Origin: Manduca sexta
Lineage: Eukaryota; Arthropoda; Insecta; Lepidoptera; Sphingidae
Direction of reading: 5' to 3'
Length of the DNA: 64,000 nucleotides
NCBI RefSeq assembly: GCF_014839805.1
Contig: NC_051134.1
Location: 7,347,170-7,411,169, forward strand
Part shown: positions 1 to 13,150 of the stretch, in pieces
Layout of the letters: the number at the start of each line of letters is the position of its first letter
How positions within the stretch are numbered: position 1 is the stretch's first letter
The notes under the pieces: generated by a model
Database searches by the model: none
What the model was told of the DNA's origin: nothing
The model's input: the letters and a program-made list of their open reading frames with translations, nothing else
Made by a program: the position numbers and the translations under genes

Positions 1-891
1 ATAACGAGTTTGACGTTTCGACTCATGAGCAGATCGTAGACAGAAGCTGTTTTTGCTTCAGCCGTAGATGCTTATTTTATATAAACTAATATATGAAAAG
101 TAATTCTTCAATTTATGTTTTTTTTTTAAGTAAAAATAAATAATATTTGTTAAAATACTAGTAGACAACACAAGTAATGAAAGCAAAAGAAGAGTTGCGA
201 GTAGTGCACTTATTATTAGTCCCAGGAGATTTAAAGTTATTTTAACCCACAATATAAAAAAGACGGCCTTATATCATTGTATGGTATTAATTTCTATTTC
301 ATACAACTCACGCGTGTGTTTTAAAATCCAAAAACACACTAGTGTCAACTGTCAGACCCTGTAACCTCATCTAGATTTGTTATATGAATTAATTAGATAC
401 ATTACTACTAAATAAATATTTTGTTAACATAATGATGAAATATACATTTTTCATTCACGTTATGTAACAATTCGATATCCAAATGAATTTGCAAGAGCAA
501 TTCATCAAATCTAAGTGTTAGCTGTCTAACATCCAAACTGAAATAAAATATGTACAATTACATTACCCTTAGAGAAATATTTATTGAACACACATCTGCG
601 GAACTAATGTTAAACGTGTTTCGAATATCGGCCGGCGAGTGCGGTCCGCCTCGGAAACCTAGATTACATTTTCAAATCCAATTTCTAAAACACGTACGTA
701 ATAAAACTGTTATAAATATTAGGTTTCTGGTGAATTCGCCGCTGCACTGTCTATTGCCGCGAACAACAATACGGAAGTACTAGGTACTTTGTTTTAATTT
801 AATATAAATAAATAAAGAATTTGTCAAAAGTAAAAATATTAAAATTAGTCTAAATCATAGAATTCTCTCTGAATTAACATGTAATGGATGA
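1..891. other. AT-rich non-coding DNA
   Basis: No supported gene or repeat is visible. Short open frames are of the length expected by chance in AT-rich DNA. Confidence 0.6.
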
Positions 892-1032
892 CTGCCTCGG
901 TGGCGTAGTTTTAATGCGGAAGCGGTACAATACTTCTACCGTGCTGAGGTCCTGGATTCGAATCCCGGGTCGGGTCAATCTGGCTGATCTCCGTTGAGAT
1001 TTGTCACCGTGGCCGAAACTCTGCTAGGAGGG
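892..1032 (+). mobile_element. tRNA-derived SINE (family A), internally deleted copy
   Basis: The head reads CTGCCTCGGTGGCGTAG and a B-box-like GATTCGAATCCCGGG follows about 60 bp later, as in a tRNA-derived SINE. After the tRNA-like part it jumps directly to a tail, GGCTGATCTCCGTTGAGAT, that also ends the SINE interrupted by the LINE (38097 onward). The middle of the SINE body is therefore missing. Related copies lie at 27632, 43802, 31468 and, inverted, 58285. Confidence 0.75.
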
Positions 1033-2081
1033 ATTCAATGTTTGGATGTTAAGGTTAGTGAATGCTCTGAATTTGAAGTTCTTTGTGACATTTTCGGTTT
1101 TATTAACCTGGTGTAACAAAATATCTCTACATTTATTTGTACGAAGACAGAACAATTTCCGACGTCGTATAAGGAATTTGATCGAAGCTAATAAAGAACA
1201 AAATTTACAACATTTATATACAACGAAACCTACTACATAATAAATCAGATATAAATAAACTATAATTAAGTAAAATTGCGTTGTGCTGGTAATGGAAACC
1301 GGCCAGTGTGGATAGTGACAGGCTTGACGTCCACATGCAAAATCCGAAAATAATTCGCGGCTAATGCGGGGCGAAGCGCGGAGGAGCGGGGTGGGGAAAG
1401 AACCCGTCTGTAACAGTACTCTAATAAGTAGTGTTGCCAGATCAGTAGCCCAAAAACCAACATTTGAAAAATATAAGAGGCGTCTAGTCTGGAAAGTAAG
1501 CTCTGCGACGTACTTCTGTTCTGGTTGAAATAAGTTCATCTGAATACTAAGCCATACATTTTAATTACAAATTACTTCATGACGCTGCACTACCTTCGCC
1601 AACCAGTTAAATAGCATATTAACAGTAATTATAATAAAAAAAAATCAAATCGAATTCTGATCAGATCGGACTATTATATCCAAAGAATTAGTTTGGCAGC
1701 AGAATTTGTAGGACCGACGCGATATTTTACTATGAACGTAAGACATCTCGTCAATATATCTGGCAACACTAATAAGCACACGTCGAGTCGCGACATTAAA
1801 TCACTACGCAACGGGACCCGTCGGGCCGCCGCGCCTGTTCTCGGACCCATCCCGCACATTATACGTACTAAACAATGCAAGCATAGTCGAAGTTTTGCGT
1901 GGTAAAGTATTGCGCTCTTCATCTGTATATTGTTTTATAGGCTGACCAGGAAAATAGAAAACCTGGTTTGTAGACGCCACTTTTGCTTTTTCGTATTAAC
2001 GTTGACATTACAGTATAAATAATTAGTTCTATATTTTACATGGCGAGGTTTTTTATTTACCTGGTCAAGCCATTTATATTA
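1033..2081. other. Non-coding DNA with two GC-rich patches
   Basis: GC-rich patches near 1310-1410 and 1795-1860 stand out from AT-rich flanks. Open frames of up to about 170 codons on the - strand cross the first patch, but their composition is not convincing and no domain is recognisable. Nothing further is supported. Confidence 0.4.
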
Positions 2082-2430
2082 TACTAGCTTTTGCCCGCGG
2101 CTCCGCTCGCGTTACAAAGTTTTTCGGGCAAAGTATTCCGTTATAAAAGTCACGCTATATATTTTCCCGGGAGCCTATGTTCTTCCCAGGGTCTCAAACT
2201 GTCTCCATACCAAATTTTATCCTAATACGTTGGGTAGTTTTTGAGTTTAACACGTTCGGGCAGACTGATGCAGCGGGGGACTTTTGTTTTATGATATATT
2301 TTTGTAGAACTTTTTAAGAGGAACAATCCCGTCATACATTATTGTTGCATAACTTTAACCGTTTACGCAGCGCACGCAACAGAAGCTCTCAAAACTAATA
2401 AATTGTCCCCGTTTTTGCATCATGTTTCAT

Positions 2431-2676
2431 TACTGCTCCGCTCCTATTGGTCATAGCGTGACGATATATATATAACCTATAGCACTCCAGGAACAAAGGG
2501 CTATCCAACACAATTTTTTTTTTTCAGTTCGAACCGGTAGTTCCTGAGATTAGCGATTACTGCTCCGCTCCTATTGGGCATAGCGTGATGATATATATAG
2601 CCTATAGCACTCCACGAACAAAGGGCTATCCAACGCAAAAATATTTTTTCAGTTTGGACTGATTGAGAGATTAGCG
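2431..2676 (+). repeat. Tandem duplication inside family D repeat
   Basis: Two adjacent units of about 120-127 bp both start TACTGCTCCGCTCCTATTGG and share CATAGCGTGA, CCTATAGCACTCCA and AACAAAGGGCTATCCAAC. Unit 1 is about 2431-2557 and unit 2 about 2558-2676. The copy at 48455-48880 has only one, diverged, unit. Confidence 0.8.
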
Positions 2677-2680
2677 CGTT

Positions 2681-2712
2681 CAAACAAACAAACAAACAAA
2701 CAAACAAACAAA
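2681..2712 (+). repeat. (CAAA)n microsatellite
   Basis: Eight perfect CAAA units near the 3' end of the family D repeat. The 48455 copy has a shorter run at the same place. Confidence 0.95.
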
Positions 2713-2740
2713 CTCTTCAGCTTTATATAATAGTATAGAT

Positions 2741-5521
2741 ATATAGATTCAACTTTACCTGCCCTTACTTAGAGTAAGTAGGAGTAGATCCTATCTCACA
2801 TATTGCAGAATTCTAATTGGTAAAATTGTCCATGAAAAAATCTTCCGAGCTCTACGGTTTGTGTAGTCGTTAATGCTTTGATGAGCGACGTTAGAACCTT
2901 CAAAGGCCTCGTAACAGGTCGGTATACAATACACTGCTCTAATGCACCGTGATACGGTTTCCGCATGAGCTGCTGCAGACATGCCAATAATAAATATTTC
3001 ACACAAATATACCTATAGGAGCAGTCCTTTCTACCTGTATCAGGAACATCAAGATTAATTCGATTTTTAACCCTAAATATACATTTGCGGATCACACATT
3101 CACTTACTTCAGAGTTATAAAAATGACTCATGGTATAAAATTGCACTGACCGTGTACAAAAGCAATACCTAAAAGTAAATTTCAAACTACATTGCCAAAT
3201 GTATTTTATAACCCGAGAAAGTGGATATAAAATCCAATAAAAAGTAATTACACAGGCAACGTGCTTTAAACCAAAACCAAGACATAATTAAACAACCACA
3301 CCGCGCTGCACATACGACACACTAACCTAAATAATCATCCCCATAATAAAAAAAAACTCGTCAATCAATTTCATATTAAAATTTTTCTGTACATATTTGA
3401 GGCATTAACGCGTCAATCACTAAGATGGCGGCTGCTGAACGAGGTCACTTGCAAACTTTATTTGAAAACTTCAAGTGTTGAGATAAAACTGCGACTATCC
3501 TGCGGCCCTGTTTCTGGAAATCTAGTTTTCTCGTCACAGTTTCATACTGTGGAAGTTAGACTTATATTAATTAAAGTATTTCTGAAAGGAAGATAACTCT
3601 GTCTTCCTTTGAGGATTTCTACTTTTGCCTCTCATTTAAACTAGATTCTATCCTATATTATCTTTGCATTACGTGTACCAGCGCGATGTAGTTTTACGAT
3701 AAGTCAATCCCATAGATAACGACAGTGTACATTAATTTCTAATAATATAAATAGTGAAATAGTAAATAACACATAGAATTGGTACCAAATTCTTAATTAA
3801 AATTACAATACCAATTAAATAACAATTCAATTTATTTGATACCTACCAAAATCCGAAAGTAATTAATATACCAGTGAACTTGGGAGAAAAGCAATCACTA
3901 AATAATTAAACAACCTCTAGGCTTTTACAAAATGAGTCTCAGATCTATCCAGACATTCAAATTAATAGTTTCAAATGAAATCCTTAAACAAGTGACGTGA
4001 CGTCTCCACTATTACAACTCTCCCTAATTTAAAATAAAGGCGTGAACTAAGTACGTAATTTAGAGCTTTGTATACAAAAATATAATTGTGTGGAATGAAT
4101 TTAATCAGTATTTGTAAGTTTAAAGTCAATTTTGGAGGCAATCAGGAGAGGGCCGGAGGGAACAGACGCGATTAAGTTGACCGTGAAACAGGCTGTTGCG
4201 TAAGAAGAGTCGATAGAAAAAATGTTTGTTGTTTTAGATAACAATACCAACTTGTCGTAGATTTAGCAATAGCAGTAGGTTGCATACGTATAATAGTTTG
4301 CGAGATGGTAAGTAAACCTCGACATTATTAATTTTCAATAGAAAATTGTTAGCATATTGTTTAATCTTGGAAGGAAAGAGCAATCATAAAGCGAAACAAA
4401 ATCATACTTACAAATTACTATTAGGCTTCATATCCCTCACACACATAATATATACCTTATTTATTTGGAATCCTTTGAAATCTTTGGAATCCTTTATAAC
4501 CTCTTTATCACTTTAACCTCGGATCTCGCATCTACATATGTACTCTGATATGTGGAGTCGATCATACCATGTGCCACACGAAGCACTCGCTATATTAAAT
4601 CCAAAAATGATGTGACTTCGAGCTAAAACCAGTGACGGATGTACGATGTACTTCAAATCTATAAAATAAATTAATGTTTTTACCAATAATCTGTACAATT
4701 TTTTTAAAAAATATTTTTTACTACATTTTACCTAAATATAACATTTCTAGAGAATCTTTGTTTCGTAGACTTACATTTCAGCTTTTAAATATGTGTGTTG
4801 TCTTCTGTGCGATCTCAATAAATGTAATATTATAATGACTATTGATCGGCTACATCGACCGTCAAATTTAATATATTTTTAACACATGAACGCCTCTATA
4901 TGGACTTTAATAATATTAAATCAATTCTTTGGTGTTCGTCTTGTACTTAATAAGGGGAGACCCATTTTTCTCTACATATTAATGTATATATAGTATTTAT
5001 AACTTTAAAGGAATCGTAGAGTCATGTTATCCTAAAGATAAGAAGAGAGGATTAGGTGTTAAGTAGAGTTTGGATTTCTCGCTTATCATACAAAACGCTA
5101 CAAGCTGTAACTTCACATCGGTGTTCTGCAAGACAATATCTACCTAAATTATCCATCTTAATTTATACCAAAGTAAGCTGACTAAATATTTTTGTCGGTT
5201 TATAAAACTTAGACAAATTCTTCAAAGTCCTGGTAAGGGACAGATTAAATTATAAATTCCGCCTTAAAAAACTGATTAATCTAGACCTTATGGCTCAACT
5301 TTTCCGCAAAAATACGACAGACTTGCACAATAGCGTTACTGAAATATCATCCTGCCGCGAGCGTAACACTCAAATTAGTAATTAGATATACTTTGGAAGT
5401 ATCTCAAGTTGGAACGTTTGAGATAGGTGGAAGTTGGGAGCTTCTGTTACGTAAGGAGGCCCCGGAGGGCCGATCGCCTAGATTGGATCCCTCGCAGAGG
5501 CCGAGCGTCGTCGGCGGTCGC
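2741..5521. other. AT-rich non-coding DNA, possibly intron or 3' flank of a - strand gene
   Basis: A 129-codon open frame on the - strand (2796-3185) is the longest here, but it is not recognisable and is within chance expectation. A GC-rich patch at 5440-5521 lies just downstream of the putative C-terminal exon at 5522-5625 and could be its 3' UTR. Confidence 0.35.
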
Positions 5522-5625
5522 TTATTGCTGATCTAGATTACAAATTTTTGGCGAGTCCGTAAAAGTGCCCATTCGGAACATCGAATCGTTTGGAGCGAAG
5601 TGCGTGGGCGGCGGGATTGTAGTGG
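5522..5625 (-). CDS. Candidate 3'-terminal coding exon, function unknown
   Basis: On the - strand an acceptor with a strong pyrimidine tract (TTTTTGTTCCTCGACATAG) precedes an open stretch ending in TAA. The peptide contains IPPPTHFAPNDSMF and RMGTFTDSPK and ends CNLDQQ; its composition looks like a real protein C-terminus. All three frames close at or near this stop, so a terminal exon is the simplest reading. The first two bases need one base from an upstream exon. It cannot join directly to the exon at 14627-14713, which ends in phase 0, so intervening exons would be required. The opposite strand is also open here and ends at a consensus GTAAGT donor (5648-5653), so strand is not certain. 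I do not recognise the family. Confidence 0.35.
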
Positions 5626-8600
5626 CTATGTCGAGGAACAAAAATCGGTAAGTATTCAAATACATACAAACAATGTGTGGACGTGAAATAGTTATAACAA
5701 TCATAACTTTAATTTACAATAGTAAAATCAAGAGCTTAAATTGTAAAGAGAAAATCCCGGGCCTAGTAGATTAATTCAATTTTTTTTTGCATTGCATACT
5801 ATTGGTAAATAGTTCGGATAAATGTGGTAAAGGTCAAAAATTTATTGGTTACAGTATTTATAATTAGTTGCAAATAACATAAAAATCTAGATATTTAATA
5901 CAATAATATTTTTATCTCTAATTATATACAGTTTTTTAATCTTTATATGTAATACAATAATGAATTTCTCACTATTTATATACACAGTTTATAAGCTTTT
6001 TTTACAAAAATATATTTTTCATGAGGGTTCGTCCATAACAATTTATCGCTTGCCAGCGTATTTGCTTAGTTTCGATTCCCGAATAGCCACCCAGCGGTCT
6101 AGTAGATTGAAAGCGAGAAAATGTGGGTCTAGACGGCATGCCTCGGATAATAAGCGGTAAACCTATCTAGAGTGGATGGAGCGAATTACAATAGTTTCCA
6201 GTGAAGGGTGTAAGGGCCAGGAACTATTATGCAGCTCACTCTATAGCGCTCGTGCTGAGAGCGTACTGAGAATAATCACTAATTGGAGTTTAATTGAAGG
6301 GAGAAACAGTTACCGCGCCACTAATAAACGCGCCATTCGAATTAAATACTTAGTTTTGTTTATTACTTTTATTAGCGACCAGTACTCATATCATGATTAA
6401 TAATTATTTACTTTTTGAGATCGTGTCCAAACGAACATGTTCGGTTCACCTGGGTAAGTCTCTAGTGAGTACACAATATGTGTCGAATTCTAGTAGACTT
6501 GGCCTGGGTGCTGACGGGGTACGTTTTGACCTTTAGCAATAATACTAACTGAATGAAAACTGTTATTCTTTGAAATGAAACTACGTAAGGGATGATCGTT
6601 TTTTCACCCCGTATAAAGGCTACATAATCAGTAACATCGCGAGTAAAAATTAAACAGATTTGTAACGAAATAATCCTTTGAGTAGTTTCATTTCAATGTC
6701 AAACATCCGTGTAAACATAAAAATCATTATTCATTTAAATTTTCAACCGACACATTCATGCTGTGGACAAACCTCACATGGCTGTCACATAATATAAAAT
6801 TTTGCGATAATTCAGCACTTTATGCGTCAATTTGTAATAAAAAACACCAAAATTATTTCACAAACATAATAAATTAACTGAACCCTAAAAAATTAAATAT
6901 AATCCCCTTCTCCATAAAACAGATAATGCAACAAACAAGAGCCAATTAACAGAAGTTGTCTCTTGTAAGTAACATCATCGTGCTAAGCATCGAGACAAAC
7001 GGGAGGGAAGCGGGAACGAACGCTGCCTACCCTCCCCTTCCCATGGGATTTGTAGCGATACGAAACACAAACAAAGCATTCACTGATAGTGTTTTACCGA
7101 TGACTGATCGACCAAAGGGCTCGAACGGAACTGTTTAACCAACATAAGTTTGATAAATTCGTTTTATATTGCCTGTGATGGATGTAAGGGACGACTTATT
7201 AGATAATGTTGTTGAACTTAACTGATATAATAATAACCGTATCAAATTCACTTATATGCGTCGCGTAATATGTTTGATATGAGAAATATGTATTAATATT
7301 ATTAAGAAACTTGACTTTTCAAGTGCATTATTTGCACTACTGATTATCTCTTCAGGAACACAATCATGTTCATTTGTTTTGTACTTCAAAACAATAACCC
7401 TTTGGTCCCAAGAAACCAATAAAAATAATAATGCAAGAGCATAATGTTCAGCTCACTTAAGTTTTACGCGTAACGAGGGACGCATTAGTCCATTTTCATT
7501 AGATAATGCTAGTCCTAACCCACTACAGGAGCGAGGGTTCTCTGATTAATCGGATTACAATGTTCACTCGTTTAACATTAATTTGTTGAAATTAGATTAG
7601 TCCCTAAACGTGTATCGCCAAATTATTTTCTACGCGATCTCAAAATGAGAGGACTATTTTCGGTGTGACCTATTTCAAATTGAGAGTTAAGGCCCTAATA
7701 TAATATATTTGTGTTAGTTATATTCAAATGTTTTGTAGTATTACTTCCTATATACAACACTTACACGCTTACATTTTCGAAATTTATTAGTAGATCAGAT
7801 AATGCCTACTTTCTTTAAAAAATATATCACTATAGTGCATATTAGTATTATTAAGTATTAATGATATTATTTTTATGATGTTTGGAAACTGAAGCCAATG
7901 AATTCAATATTATAACACTATCAAACTTACTAAAATATCACAGTGACAATTAAACGCACTAAAGTATTTTACAATTCAGTGATTTAGACAGGCATAGGAC
8001 ATTATTAGACAAACCACATGCTCTTATTATCGTTCATTTATAAAAATAGTACTTACTCGAACACAAAAACAACCCCACATTAACGTCTAATTGAAATAAA
8101 ATGTTTGCAAACACGCACAAAAGGCTTGTCTACAACAGACAGAGTACACATTGTTGCAAACCAAAGTCCCCGTTGATTCCGGCCGGTGTCGTTTTATTTT
8201 AATTCGTCCGTCTGTACGTACGAACAACGGGCCCTGGAATTAATCTCGATGTAGCCGCCAGCGCGCCCGCTCGCGGTACGAGACGACGCTTCGACCTTCC
8301 TGATTTACAACTTCTTTATGGACGTTGATAGTATATCTTAAAAGAATTCGTTTGAGATAATGGTTTGATTAGTTCATTACTTTGACTTCTTTGATGTTTG
8401 GAGGGTTTTTCGTTGTGTAAGTATCGGATAATGAAGTTCGACTTGATTTGGAGTCGGGTGGTTATTTTATTTAATTAGGGAGATTATAAAACCATTTACA
8501 CTTATCAATACAATTAATTGCCTAAAATATTAATCAATTCATTACCTATATGCAAAAGCTAAAATGTATTACCTAATAATACTAAAAATGTCAGCAATGA

Positions 8601-8821
8601 TTCTTGATCTTATTGCTGATATCCGCGTCTTGACGCGGAGAGGCTTCCAAGAGCGCGTTAACAATATGACTATATTTGTAATTACTTATCTACATTATTA
8701 TCAAGTAATAAGTACTTGGTTTTGCATTGTAAAGTATGTTTTGGACGACAGCATTTAGATGTTCATTACAAAAAATTCGCTCGATGAATTTTTATAAAAT
8801 TTGATCACAAATAAATCATAA
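5626..8821. other. AT-rich non-coding DNA
   Basis: No supported gene. A GC-rich patch at 8160-8310 has an open - strand frame after a possible acceptor (AAATCAG), but no convincing donor. Two small perfect hairpins sit side by side at 8591-8639. Confidence 0.35.
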
Positions 8822-8925
8822 CCCCGGATATATATTGGCTACTTTTTTCCCAAATAAATACAGTAGAACTTTTATACCACAAAAAGTCAGCATGCGGGTG
8901 GAGCCGCGTGCAACACCTAGTTAGG
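8822..8925 (-). mobile_element. Fragment related to family D repeat head
   Basis: Read on the - strand it gives CTAGGTGTTGCACGCGGCTCC, a diverged form of the TACTAGCTTTTGCCCGCGGCTCC head at 2082. Only the head is present. Confidence 0.45.
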
Positions 8926-11900
8926 TATTTAAGATACAAAAACTTCAATGCTACATTTTGTTAATAATTTTAATACAAACCTACTTTTACCACAAAATCT
9001 GAGTAAACACTAATTATATTACCACACTATGTAAAATATCTACTAAAATGCTTGAAAAATTTTATTAAAACTAAAACACATTCGCAACGACCCAGAAAAT
9101 AATAAAAAGCTCGTGTGACCTCTTTAATCTCATTAGTAGAGTCACAATAGAGTTCAAACTAGAGTCGTTAACGAGAGCGCGGCGGAAAGAAAGGGCAAAC
9201 AACCGAGGGTCTAGGACAAATAAAAATGCTAGTGTACATGTAATAGTGAAAGGGTTTAGCTAGGCCCCCACCCCCGCGTCGCCATGGGGCCCAATCCCCC
9301 ATTTGGGATACTGCGCCCATTGTCGCCCCATCGTGAAATATTTTAATGAAAATGAAATCTACAACTAATGGAATTAAATGTAAATTGTTTTAAAAGAAGG
9401 GTCGTTGAAGAGGCACGAACGCTTTGGAGGCTAATGTAGGGGATAAAATAATTGTTATTTTATGCCAGGTAGTGGGATTTTCCTAAAAGTATTTGAAAAT
9501 ATTTTTATATTGTGAATACTGATTCATTTATGTTATTATGTCAAACTAGGGTAATATGAGTTACAGTCGTGAATCGAGATTATAAATTTAAAAACAATTG
9601 ATTGAAAAGTAATTATTTTATGACATTTTGAACTTTTCTACTGATCTATTTATTTATGCTTTGGGCTAAGGCTTCCCTCAATTTCGATACTCTATTTTAA
9701 CACGAAGACCAAAAGTGGGTTCCCAAAATCGTCGCCTAAAGACACCTTTAGAAACGCACTTTCTCAGAGTATGCAGTGATGCTAAGCACACGTTTAGCAT
9801 CACTGCACACTCTGAGAAAGTGCGTTTCCCCGTAAGGAAGTTATAGTCCTAATTTCTCAAATAATATTAATAGAATCCTCTTCAATACTTAACCCATACA
9901 AATTATTCAAAATAAATGTAAAAATATAATTCGTAACAAAAATACACTACAGCATAAATTAATAAAAACTATTCATCATTGTTATTTTTGTTATATTAAA
10001 CAGTTGTATGAATCTATAAACATAGCCCGATAAACCGTCTCCAATTGATTCATTCCACTTTACGATCAAAACCGAAACCATAAAATTACCACATTACAAA
10101 CAACGCTTGACAATTCTTTAAGTTTGTTCCTTTTAGACGCGCTTGCCACTCGCGCTCCCTCTAAAGATATAAAGGCGCGGGATGGAGCACAGCGCGGGAG
10201 TACAGGGGCCCTTTGTCTGGTGCCTATTTCCCGCATTTTCGACCTGCCTAGTGCTTTATTACTTTTATGTCAACGCATGAGCTAGGGCGCGGCACTTTGA
10301 GTCAACAACTGAATGCTTTCTTTGCTTCGTGTACATTTGATGTGCATGTGGGATTGATTAATGACTCGAGGATTACATACACCTCATTTAGATCGTGATG
10401 TGAATGACTCCTAGAGTAGTAGATTTTCGAATTTTGAATAAAAAAGAATTAACAAATTACCTTGTTCTGTGTCTATATGTATATATAACGTGTATGTGTA
10501 TTCGATATTTTTTTATTTTTGATAGCTTACGAGATACAACATTGTCACAGAGGCAAAGGTAACGACGTTATGTAAAATCTGAAACTGACAATATTCCAAA
10601 ACAATGTTATCTAGAAGTTTTTCCATCATGGAAACAATAGAGACGACGGAAGTACTAAATTGTCGAAGCGTATATTCTTCGTACATGTTCTTAAGAAAAT
10701 GAGGTGAGGTTGCAGCCCCATTTGCGGCTTGGTTAGAGCCTTATATTGCATCGGGCTATTGCTTCCGCCGATTTAGCGTACCTGCCGGGCGCGCGGGGAG
10801 GGTAGAGGGCGGGGACGCGGGGGGCGACACATGAGCCAATGAATAAATTTCCACACTGCTGTCGTGCTACTAAATCTGCATGAACACGAGAAAACACATG
10901 CCGACTATATGCTACGAATATTTATAGTTTTGGAGGTCATAATACGATCAAAAATGAAAATAGCCCATAGAGGAAACCTAATTATGAACCTTTAAGGCAA
11001 CTAGAAATGTACTTTTAATGTCTTTGATGTTCTTTTATTAATGATAAGATTTGGTGACTTTATGTAACGAATGATAAAAAAAAACTGTAGTCGTTATGAG
11101 AGCGCGGTTGTCACTAACCATCCGAGGTGTGATGCCAAAGTTATTGTCACTAATATTATGCCAGCTGCATGTAATGCATCTAACACGAGATGTAACTCCA
11201 AACAACCAATCTAATGCAACGACAATGTCCTCCCAGAGCTTTGCATATTAGATAAACTACTTGTAAATAAGGGTCTCAACACCAAAACATTCTATTGTAA
11301 TATTTTGCAAAGATAAAATAATTATAAACAAGTATGTTAAAGAACAATTATAAGATTTTACTTGCCTCCTCTTTTAATATCGTTTTTACAACCTCTTGGA
11401 AAATACTCGTAAAAGTGTTGTAAAAACTTTGGCTAAATTCTAAACTACGTACATTAATTTTACAATGGATCGTAAAAAATATTAGAAGTATAATATATTG
11501 CGATAAATAATTAACAAAATCTCAATTTATTTTACAATTAAACTATGTAAACCTCTAAACTGGATTGCTGGTGCCAGTTTTCTCCAGGCTTTTCTATTGT
11601 GTTGCTAAACGAGCATCTTTCACGACTTTTTATAAGACTTTACGACATTAAATATAAATTGATTTATTGATCTTGAACTATAATAATAATAATTATTACC
11701 TCCTTCTGGGGAAGAAAATGCAGTCAAGGGATTCAATTAACTTTTATGACTTAACCGATTTACCAAAAAGGGAATGTTACATTTGTCATTTGACTTTATA
11801 AAATATAGTTATTCGTCGTATACAGGAAGCGCGTGACATCTTTAAGCTTGTCCCCGATAGCGGTCCGCGGGGAGAGCGCACAAATCACGTCGTCGCGATT

Positions 11901-12182
11901 CGACCTGAACCGTCGTATGTGCACTATCAACAATGTGGGAATTACAAAATGTTACAAATTTCAAAGGACTGATGCATTGCAAAATTTTATTAATATACAA
12001 ACGATTGTTAATAGATTTTCTGGCTACTGTACCGATGTCTCACTAAGGACAGACGTGTGCTAACAAAGATACGGACTTAAAACTTATTACGTCCAATGTA
12101 ACTACTGAACATAATGAGACTTAACATCTCATGTCTCAGGATGGCAGCTCAATGGAAATCCAAATAATACTTTGTAATTGAA
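8926..12182. other. AT-rich non-coding DNA with a long hairpin
   Basis: Apart from the palindrome at 9751-9828 nothing is recognised. GC-rich patches occur at 9255-9325, 10135-10215 and 10785-10835 (the last G-rich). They may be regulatory, but no specific site can be assigned. Confidence 0.35.
9751..9828. repeat. Near-perfect 35-bp-arm inverted repeat (hairpin)
   Basis: Arm 9751-9785 (starts GAAACGCACTTTCTCAGAGT) is the reverse complement of 9794-9828 with one mismatch, around an 8-base loop. The single mismatch is A against C near the middle. The arms do not match any other repeat noticed here, and no target-site duplication is evident. Confidence 0.9.
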
Positions 12183-12275
12183 GGTGATGGGTGTATTTAT
12201 AGGCGGAAGAATCGCTTAGCATCAGGCGATCGGCAAGCTCGTCTCGTCATTCAAGCAATAAAAAAAAATTATTAT
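12183..12275 (+). mobile_element. Short A-tailed repeat (family G)
   Basis: Contains a GCATCAGGCGATCGGCAAGCTCGTC-like core, of which key words are ATCAGGCGA and CTCGTCTCGTC, followed by CAATAAAAAAAAA. Similar pieces occur at 15360-15443 and 60893-60963. Such A-tailed tails are typical 3' ends of retroposed lepidopteran elements. Confidence 0.55.
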
Positions 12276-13084
12276 ATTAAAATACGATGGTAACAATATC
12301 GCAAAATACTGATAAAAAGCTGAATTACTATATATTATAGTAGTCACTAATTGCATCGGAGTCTCAAGTAAAATCTATAGTCAGTATTGCTTCATTAAAG
12401 TTACAACACGGGCATTGGCCTTTTGGCAGTTTCATAACATACCAGGTGACTTTATTTTGCCACCCTTGTGCTATAAAAACTGCACAACAAAATTCTATTA
12501 AAATACCAACAAAAACACAACACACTCTACATTAAAACACCCATTTCAGAACTCGCAACATTTTCTATTTAACCTGTGCTAGGTGAGAACAATTTCCAAC
12601 TAGAGTAAAGTAATTATTATTAATATTAACTGGGAAACAAGCCAACTGTATAACGAGTGTGGCGGTGAAATGTCACGGGAGATAGAGTCCCGGATGTTGG
12701 GGCGTTTCGGTTTATAATATATGGCTCGTGATTTTTTCTTTCAGTTCAGTTCAGTTTTAGAGAATTGAATTTTCTAAGAATTTAACCTACATTACTGTAC
12801 GAAAAGTTCTCTAGCAGACAATAAAAACTCCTGAAAAATTGGTTTAGTTATCCTGTAGAAGATTTTGGACAAGCAAAGTAGTGGGGAATACATAATATTA
12901 CTCTTGTTTAAAAACGACTCCATTCTAAGGCTGAATGGTATTTTCTTTAATCGAAGGGACGGTAGAGTGGCTTCACTGCACATGATGTATGGATGTACTT
13001 AATCTTCATAAAATTTTGTTTTAATTATAATAAATGCATAATTTTATAAAATCGTTATTGCACTGAAATAAATGGATAACTATT
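12276..13084. other. AT-rich non-coding DNA
   Basis: No gene or repeat supported. Confidence 0.5.
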
Positions 13085-13150
13085 TTATCGCGGTTTTTTA
13101 TATTCTATTTTTTTCTGACGTTTCCATGAAAGCGGCAAAGTGTTCGAAAA
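13085..13150 (+). repeat. Family F repeat fragment (TATCGCGGTTTTTTATATT), degenerate
   Basis: Matches the ATCGCGGTTATTTATATTAT words at 38676 (+) and 30482 down to 30426 (-), followed in each case by TTTTCT(C)..GACGTTT or GACATTT. The shared order indicates a dispersed repeat. Confidence 0.5.

Larger units (their letters stand above)
2082..2740 (+). mobile_element. Lepidopteran non-LTR/SINE-like repeat (family D), expanded copy
   Basis: It starts TACTAGCTTTTGCCCGCGG and ends with a CAAA microsatellite followed by CTTCAGCTTTATATAATAG. The same landmarks, including GCAGCGGGGGACTT and CGCACGCAAC, recur in order at 48455-48880, so this is a dispersed family. This copy is longer because an internal block is tandemly duplicated. 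No protein-coding capacity is visible. Confidence 0.7.

Noticed and set aside
1024..1539. 171-codon minus-strand open frame
   Set aside because: Overlaps a SINE end and AT-rich sequence with no domain; a second frame over the same stretch is equally open.
2796..3185. 129-codon minus-strand open frame
   Set aside because: No recognisable motif or splice context, and within the length expected by chance in AT-rich DNA of this size.
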